DNA of 10,645 nucleotides, from the NCBI GenBank assembly GCA_017161665.1, contig JADFCT010000097.1, positions 1-10,645 of the forward strand, in the 5' to 3' direction. A model generated the notes under the pieces. It was not told where the DNA came from, searched no databases, and saw only the letters and a list, made by a program, of their open reading frames with translations. Each line of letters begins with the position of its first letter. Position 1 is the first letter of the stretch. Shown here piece by piece: positions 7,512-10,645 of the stretch. The DNA comes from Candidatus Sumerlaeota bacterium (GTDB taxonomy: Bacteria > Sumerlaeota > Sumerlaeia > JADFCT01). Position numbers and translations under genes: made by a program.

Positions 7512-8912
7512 ATGATTGAGCGCATTTTATTTGTCGAAGCCGTCGATCCGGATCGCGACTATATATTTCCCGGCGCCGGGATCGGATACTTATTGACCGC
7601 TGTCCGCAAGGCCTTTGGGCCCGAACGGTTCGACCTCCGAATGACGCCGCGCGATGTGGAGGCGACGATCGACGCCTTCAAACCCGACCTTGTCGGCATC
7701 TCGTCCATGACCGCCACCTTTACGCGGGCGCAACGAATCGCCCGCGCCGCCGCCGAACGCGGACTGCCCGTCGTAATGGGCGGCATGCACATCACCCTTT
7801 TGCCCGAGTGCCTGAATGCCGATATGCGCGTGGGGGTCCTGGGCGAGGGCGAGGAGGCGCTGGTCGAATTGCTGCGTTTGGCAGAAGAACAGGGCCCCTG
7901 GCGTGACGAACACCTGGCCCGGGTAAAGGGAATCTGTTATCGCGACGCAACCGGCGCCCTTCAAATCACCGAACCGCGTCCGCCAATTCAAAATCTGGAC
8001 TCCGTGGGCCTGATCCCATACGACGATCTGCCGGAGGCGCTCGAAGGTTATGTCCTGACGTCCCGGGGCTGCCCGTACCGTTGCGCTTTTTGTTCCTCGT
8101 CCCATTACTGGAAGCGCCTGCGCTACCATTCCCCGGAACATACGGTCCAAGCCATTGAAAACGCGGCCCGCGCCCATCCCGGCGATATGATTTGGATTAT
8201 GGACGACCTGTTCATTGCGGACCGCCAGCGCGTGGAGACGATCGTCCGCCTGGTTCGCGAGCGTGGTCTGCATGAACGCTATCGTTTTTCGGTCGCCGGC
8301 GCCCGAGCCAATATGATTGACGACGCGATCGTAGCGCTGCTGAAGACCATGAACGTGGCGGCCTTTGGATTCGGTGTGGAGTCCGGCGATTCGGCGGTTC
8401 TGGCCAGTCTCAAGGGCGACCAGATCACGATTGAGCAGAATATTCACGCCATCGAAACCGTTCGCCGCATGGGGTTGATCGCTTTTGGTTATCTGATTGT
8501 CGGCGCGCCCGGCGAGACGCTGGCTCAGGCCCGGCGCACCGTTGACTTCGCCCGCCGCCATCTGGACGGACAATTCCATATGAGTCTCCTCACACCCCAA
8601 CCCGGAACGCCCATCTGGGATCTGGCTTTAAAAAAAGGGCTCGTCACCAACGATATGGAATGGGAACGGTTGAATGCCAACTACCAGTGGGACATTGACA
8701 ACGCGCTTTTGGTCAATGAGGCCATGACACGCGACGAAGTCCGTCAAATCCATGCAGAACTGGTCGCCGCGCAGAAACGCGCTCATGCGGGCGCCTTCGT
8801 GCGGGAGGCCCTCAAAAATCCCTTGCCAACCGCCCGACGCCACCTGTTGAGGCCTCGCGAATCCATTCGGTCCCTTTGGCGGTTTTGGAAACGCAAGCGA
8901 CAGTTATATTAA
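7512..8912 (+). CDS. Radical SAM protein with B12-binding-like N-terminal domain (BchE/HpnJ-like)
   Basis: This is a 466-residue class B-type radical SAM protein of unknown reaction. The N-terminal third has the B12-binding fold pattern: a GIGYLLTAVR helix, then PDLVGISSMTATFTRAQRIA, then LPVVMGGMHITLLPE. It lacks the DxHxxG motif that supplies the lower cobalt ligand. The radical SAM core has CPYRCAFC with Cys187, Cys191 and Cys194 binding the 4Fe-4S cluster. It is followed by IWIMDDLF, FGFGVESGD, GYLIVGAPGET and LTPQPGTP, all usual in this superfamily. The last 35 residues are strongly basic with Trp residues and could be membrane-associated. The ATG at 7512 has GGGGAAG upstream; a GTG at 7488 is less likely. 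Neighbours do not reveal a pathway; hopanoid, tetrapyrrole and methyltransferase relatives are all possible. Confidence 0.88.
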   Translation: MIERILFVEAVDPDRDYIFPGAGIGYLLTAVRKAFGPERFDLRMTPRDVEATIDAFKPDLVGISSMTATFTRAQRIARAAAERGLPVVMGGMHITLLPECLNADMRVGVLGEGEEALVELLRLAEEQGPWRDEHLARVKGICYRDATGALQITEPRPPIQNLDSVGLIPYDDLPEALEGYVLTSRGCPYRCAFCSSSHYWKRLRYHSPEHTVQAIENAARAHPGDMIWIMDDLFIADRQRVETIVRLVRERGLHERYRFSVAGARANMIDDAIVALLKTMNVAAFGFGVESGDSAVLASLKGDQITIEQNIHAIETVRRMGLIAFGYLIVGAPGETLAQARRTVDFARRHLDGQFHMSLLTPQPGTPIWDLALKKGLVTNDMEWERLNANYQWDIDNALLVNEAMTRDEVRQIHAELVAAQKRAHAGAFVREALKNPLPTARRHLLRPRESIRSLWRFWKRKRQLY

Positions 8913-8930
8913 TCGTATCTTCACCGCATG

Positions 8931-8948
8931 GCAGGGGACGGTCCCTGC
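8931..8948. repeat. Imperfect palindrome containing the 10-mer GGACGGTCCC
   Basis: GCAGGG/CCCTGC pairs over 6 bp (7 with a G-U pair) around a short loop, 18 bases after the radical SAM stop codon. No T-tract follows, so it is not a standard intrinsic terminator. The inner GGACGGTCCC (8936-8945) occurs again at 9077-9086. It resembles a REP-like extragenic palindrome, but only one full palindrome is in the window. Confidence 0.45.
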
Positions 8949-8986
8949 TGTGGGCGCCCTCTTAGAAAGCACGATAACCGTTATTT

Positions 8987-9016
8987 TTGACGAATAAGTT
9001 GTTTTCCTGTAATACT
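8987..9016 (+). promoter_or_regulatory. Candidate promoter for the homoserine-kinase-like gene
   Basis: TTGACG (8987-8992) and AATACT (9011-9016) lie 18 bases apart, matching 5/6 and 4/6. A second, weaker candidate is TTGACT (9018-9023) with CATAGG (9041-9046). Either would leave a leader of about 80-115 bases before the ATG at 9136. Confidence 0.4.
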
Positions 9017-9076
9017 CTTGACTTTGAGGCGCTTTCAGGGCATAGGATTTCACTTCTTGTGGTGATATGGACACCA

Positions 9077-9086
9077 GGACGGTCCC
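9077..9086. repeat. Second copy of GGACGGTCCC
   Basis: An exact 10-base copy of the core of the palindrome at 8931-8948, in the same orientation, 141 bases away. It lies in the leader of the kinase gene. Confidence 0.5.
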
Positions 9087-9135
9087 CCGCGAGAACGAAA
9101 GAGATACGAACGAGGATGCGGACAAGGTCACACGG

Positions 9136-10074
9136 ATGAATCCATCACCTCCAAACGCCAGTTGGCCCCAAACGGTCCGGATTCGGATACCGGCTTCCAC
9201 CGCGCACCTGGGATCGGGCTTTGAGAGTCTGGCGCTGGCGCTGGCCCAATATAACACCTTCATCCTGGAGGCGTCGGACGATCTGGAGATTTCAATCAAC
9301 ACCAGGAATCTATCACCCCACAGCAGTGTTCAATTTGATACAAATCAAAACAACCTCGTCTGGCGCGCGGCTTGTGAGGTCTTTCGCCGGTCGGGGCGCA
9401 AACTCAAGGGCATGAAGATCCGAGTGGATCTGACCGTGCCTCTCGAACGGGGACTGGGCAGCAGCGCAACGGCGATTTTGGCAGGAGCGATTGGCGCCAA
9501 TCGGCTGGTCGGCTCTCCCCTGAGCGACGAGGATCTGTTGCGCATGGTCATCCAGTTTGAGGGGTATCCCAATAACGTGACCGCGTCATTTTACGGCGGG
9601 CTCATTGCCGTGATGATGCGCAAGCGCAAACCCCATATCCGGCGATACAAAGTCGCTTCGGATTTGCGGGTAATCACGGCCGTGGCGCCCTATGCCTTGT
9701 CCGACGAAAAAGTCCGGGCCGCGCTGCCGAAAGAAGTCTCACATGCCGACGCCGTGCACAGCGTCCAGTTGATTCCGTTTCTCATTGGCGCCCTGTGCGA
9801 GGGAGACATGCAGGCGCTGAGCCTGGCCTTGGATGATCGATTACATGAGCCGTATCGGATTCCGCTCATTCGCAATGGACGCGCCATACGCAAGGCGGCC
9901 GTCGCCGCCGGCGCCGCCGGCGTCACCATCAGTGGAGCGGGGCCGACGCTGGCCGCTTTTTGCCGGGCCGCCGAAGCGGAAGCGGTGGCCGAAGCCGTCC
10001 GCAGTCAGTTGAAAAGCGGAAGCGCCGAAATCCTGAAAGTGGATCACCGGGGAATGCGAGTCACGGTCAAATGA
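9136..10074 (+). CDS. thrB: Homoserine-kinase-like GHMP kinase with altered substrate motifs
   Basis: The nearest recognisable family is homoserine kinase (ThrB), which makes O-phosphohomoserine for threonine synthesis in the cytoplasm. From the ATG at 9136 it has 312 residues, the normal size. AAGG lies 8 bases upstream; an ATG at 9067 would add 23 hydrophilic residues unlike the family. Visible are the GHMP ATP loop PLERGLGSSA (residues 102-111), the EG-x-P-x-NV-x-A region (142-150), the ThrB-like VRAALPKEVSHADAV with Arg194, LHEPYR with Arg241, and the C-terminal ISGAGPTL (265-272). Motifs normally reading SANLGxGFD and EGHPDNV are here TAHLGSGFE and EGYPNNV, so four usually conserved positions differ. 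The ATP site looks intact. It may be a divergent ThrB or a kinase for another substrate. Its stop overlaps the next start. Confidence 0.8.
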   Translation: MNPSPPNASWPQTVRIRIPASTAHLGSGFESLALALAQYNTFILEASDDLEISINTRNLSPHSSVQFDTNQNNLVWRAACEVFRRSGRKLKGMKIRVDLTVPLERGLGSSATAILAGAIGANRLVGSPLSDEDLLRMVIQFEGYPNNVTASFYGGLIAVMMRKRKPHIRRYKVASDLRVITAVAPYALSDEKVRAALPKEVSHADAVHSVQLIPFLIGALCEGDMQALSLALDDRLHEPYRIPLIRNGRAIRKAAVAAGAAGVTISGAGPTLAAFCRAAEAEAVAEAVRSQLKSGSAEILKVDHRGMRVTVK

Positions 10075-10645
10075 TCACGGCAGGTTTGCATCCAGGCGTT
10101 TTTTCGGGCCGAACGATTCGGAAAGGGGCGCGCGCGCTCCTGTTCGGTTCCGCGCTGCTGGCGGGCTTATGGTCTGCGCCTTCGCGCGCACTGGCCCAAG
10201 GGGGCGCGGAAGTGGGAACCACGTCCTTCGACGCGGGCCGCGTTTTCCTGTTGAACCTCGACTACTGGCGCAATGACCATCAAATCGATACCGCCCGATG
10301 CGACTTTGTTATCCGCCGCCGGTCGCCACTGTTGCTCAGTGAAATCATCTCCACCGGGACGTTGCTCCTGCACATCCAGCGGCCGAGTTTCGAAGAGGGG
10401 CAGGAACGAAGCCTGGTTCGCTATTATATCGAGTCCCGCACACGACCGACCACCTCAACCATTGAGCCGGTGGTGAATCACATCTGGAACGACGGGCGCG
10501 CCATCACCGTTTACATTCCGGAAAGCCAAACCGCGTATGTGCATCAATACGCTCAGGATACGCGAAATCTTTACAATTATATCCTGTTGGGATTTATGGT
10601 CAATTCCAGCATTGAATCCCGCTTTTCTGTCGAGCGGCCGGATCC
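10071..10645 (+). CDS. Secreted protein of unknown function, N-terminal part
   Basis: An open frame starts at the ATG that overlaps the kinase stop (ATGA) and stays open to the window edge, giving 191 residues. I do not recognise a family. The N-terminus is a long Sec-type signal: basic residues at RKGAR, a hydrophobic core ALLFGSALLAGLW, and a probable cleavage after RALA near residue 43. The mature part begins GGAEVGTTSF and contains NLDYWRNDHQID, LLLSEIISTGTLLLHIQRP, EPVVNHIWNDGRAITVYIPE and RNLYNYILLGFMV. The pattern suggests beta strands with a single Cys. The 4-base overlap implies translational coupling to the kinase. The real length is unknown because the gene runs off the right end. 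Confidence 0.75.
   Translation, partial: MITAGLHPGVFSGRTIRKGARALLFGSALLAGLWSAPSRALAQGGAEVGTTSFDAGRVFLLNLDYWRNDHQIDTARCDFVIRRRSPLLLSEIISTGTLLLHIQRPSFEEGQERSLVRYYIESRTRPTTSTIEPVVNHIWNDGRAITVYIPESQTAYVHQYAQDTRNLYNYILLGFMVNSSIESRFSVERPD

Noticed and set aside
7590..8600. A 336-codon open frame on the minus strand
   Set aside because: It lies wholly inside the radical SAM gene, whose family motifs are unmistakable; the antisense translation shows no domain and reflects GC-rich codon bias.
7512..8912. The radical SAM protein as the anaerobic maturase of the nearby sulfatase
   Set aside because: Anaerobic sulfatase maturases have an N-terminal CxxxCxxC and a Cys-rich C-terminal SPASM domain. Here the motif is at residues 187-194 after a B12-like domain, and no Cys-rich tail exists.
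9067..9135. Upstream ATG extending the kinase by 23 residues
   Set aside because: The extension is charged, unlike any ThrB N-terminus, contains the repeated 10-mer, and has a poorer ribosome binding site than the ATG at 9136.
10640..10645. GGATCC at the right edge as a cloning junction
   Set aside because: The reading frame runs smoothly into it and the left edge has no matching site, so it is more simply a chance hexamer.

Overview
The window looks like ordinary chromosome from a Gram-negative, moderately GC-rich bacterium. A KdtA/WaaA-type Kdo transferase implies lipid A-Kdo lipopolysaccharide. A Tat-exported type I sulfatase beside a monosaccharide-type ABC importer is typical of glycan-degrading PVC-superphylum or related lineages (Lentisphaerota, Kiritimatiellota, Verrucomicrobiota, Hydrogenedentota). 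That placement is an inference from gene content; nothing in the window fixes the taxon.

Layout. Bases 1-2420 (+) hold the end of a sugar ABC operon: the C-terminus of an RbsA/MglA-like ATPase, an RbsC-like permease and an RbsB-like lipoprotein binding protein. A Tat-exported sulfatase (2482-4002, -) converges on it. After about 390 bases without a convincing gene comes tRNA-Thr(UGU) with CCA encoded (4390-4465), with a promoter-like sequence before it and an intrinsic terminator after it. Bases 4613-7137 (-) hold an envelope pair: a membrane-anchored coiled-coil M23 peptidase followed by Kdo transferase. A 374-base divergent region (7138-7511) separates these from a radical SAM protein with a B12-binding-like N-terminal domain (7512-8912, +). 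The window ends with a homoserine-kinase-like GHMP kinase (9136-10074, +). Its stop codon overlaps the start of a secreted protein of unknown function that runs off the right edge (from 10071).

How the genes fit together. The ABC proteins should import a monosaccharide or similar small polyol, and the sulfatase could desulfate a glycan before uptake. They are convergent rather than co-transcribed, so the functional link is only suggestive. The M23 peptidase and KdtA are cell-envelope functions. The radical SAM protein has no function readable from sequence.

I see no clear novel multi-gene system, phage, CRISPR array or insertion sequence. The best leads are the ThrB-like kinase, whose otherwise conserved homoserine-site motifs are altered at four positions; its translationally coupled secreted neighbour; the radical SAM enzyme, which lacks the usual cobalamin-ligand motif; and a repeated 10-mer, one copy inside a palindrome, just upstream of the kinase.
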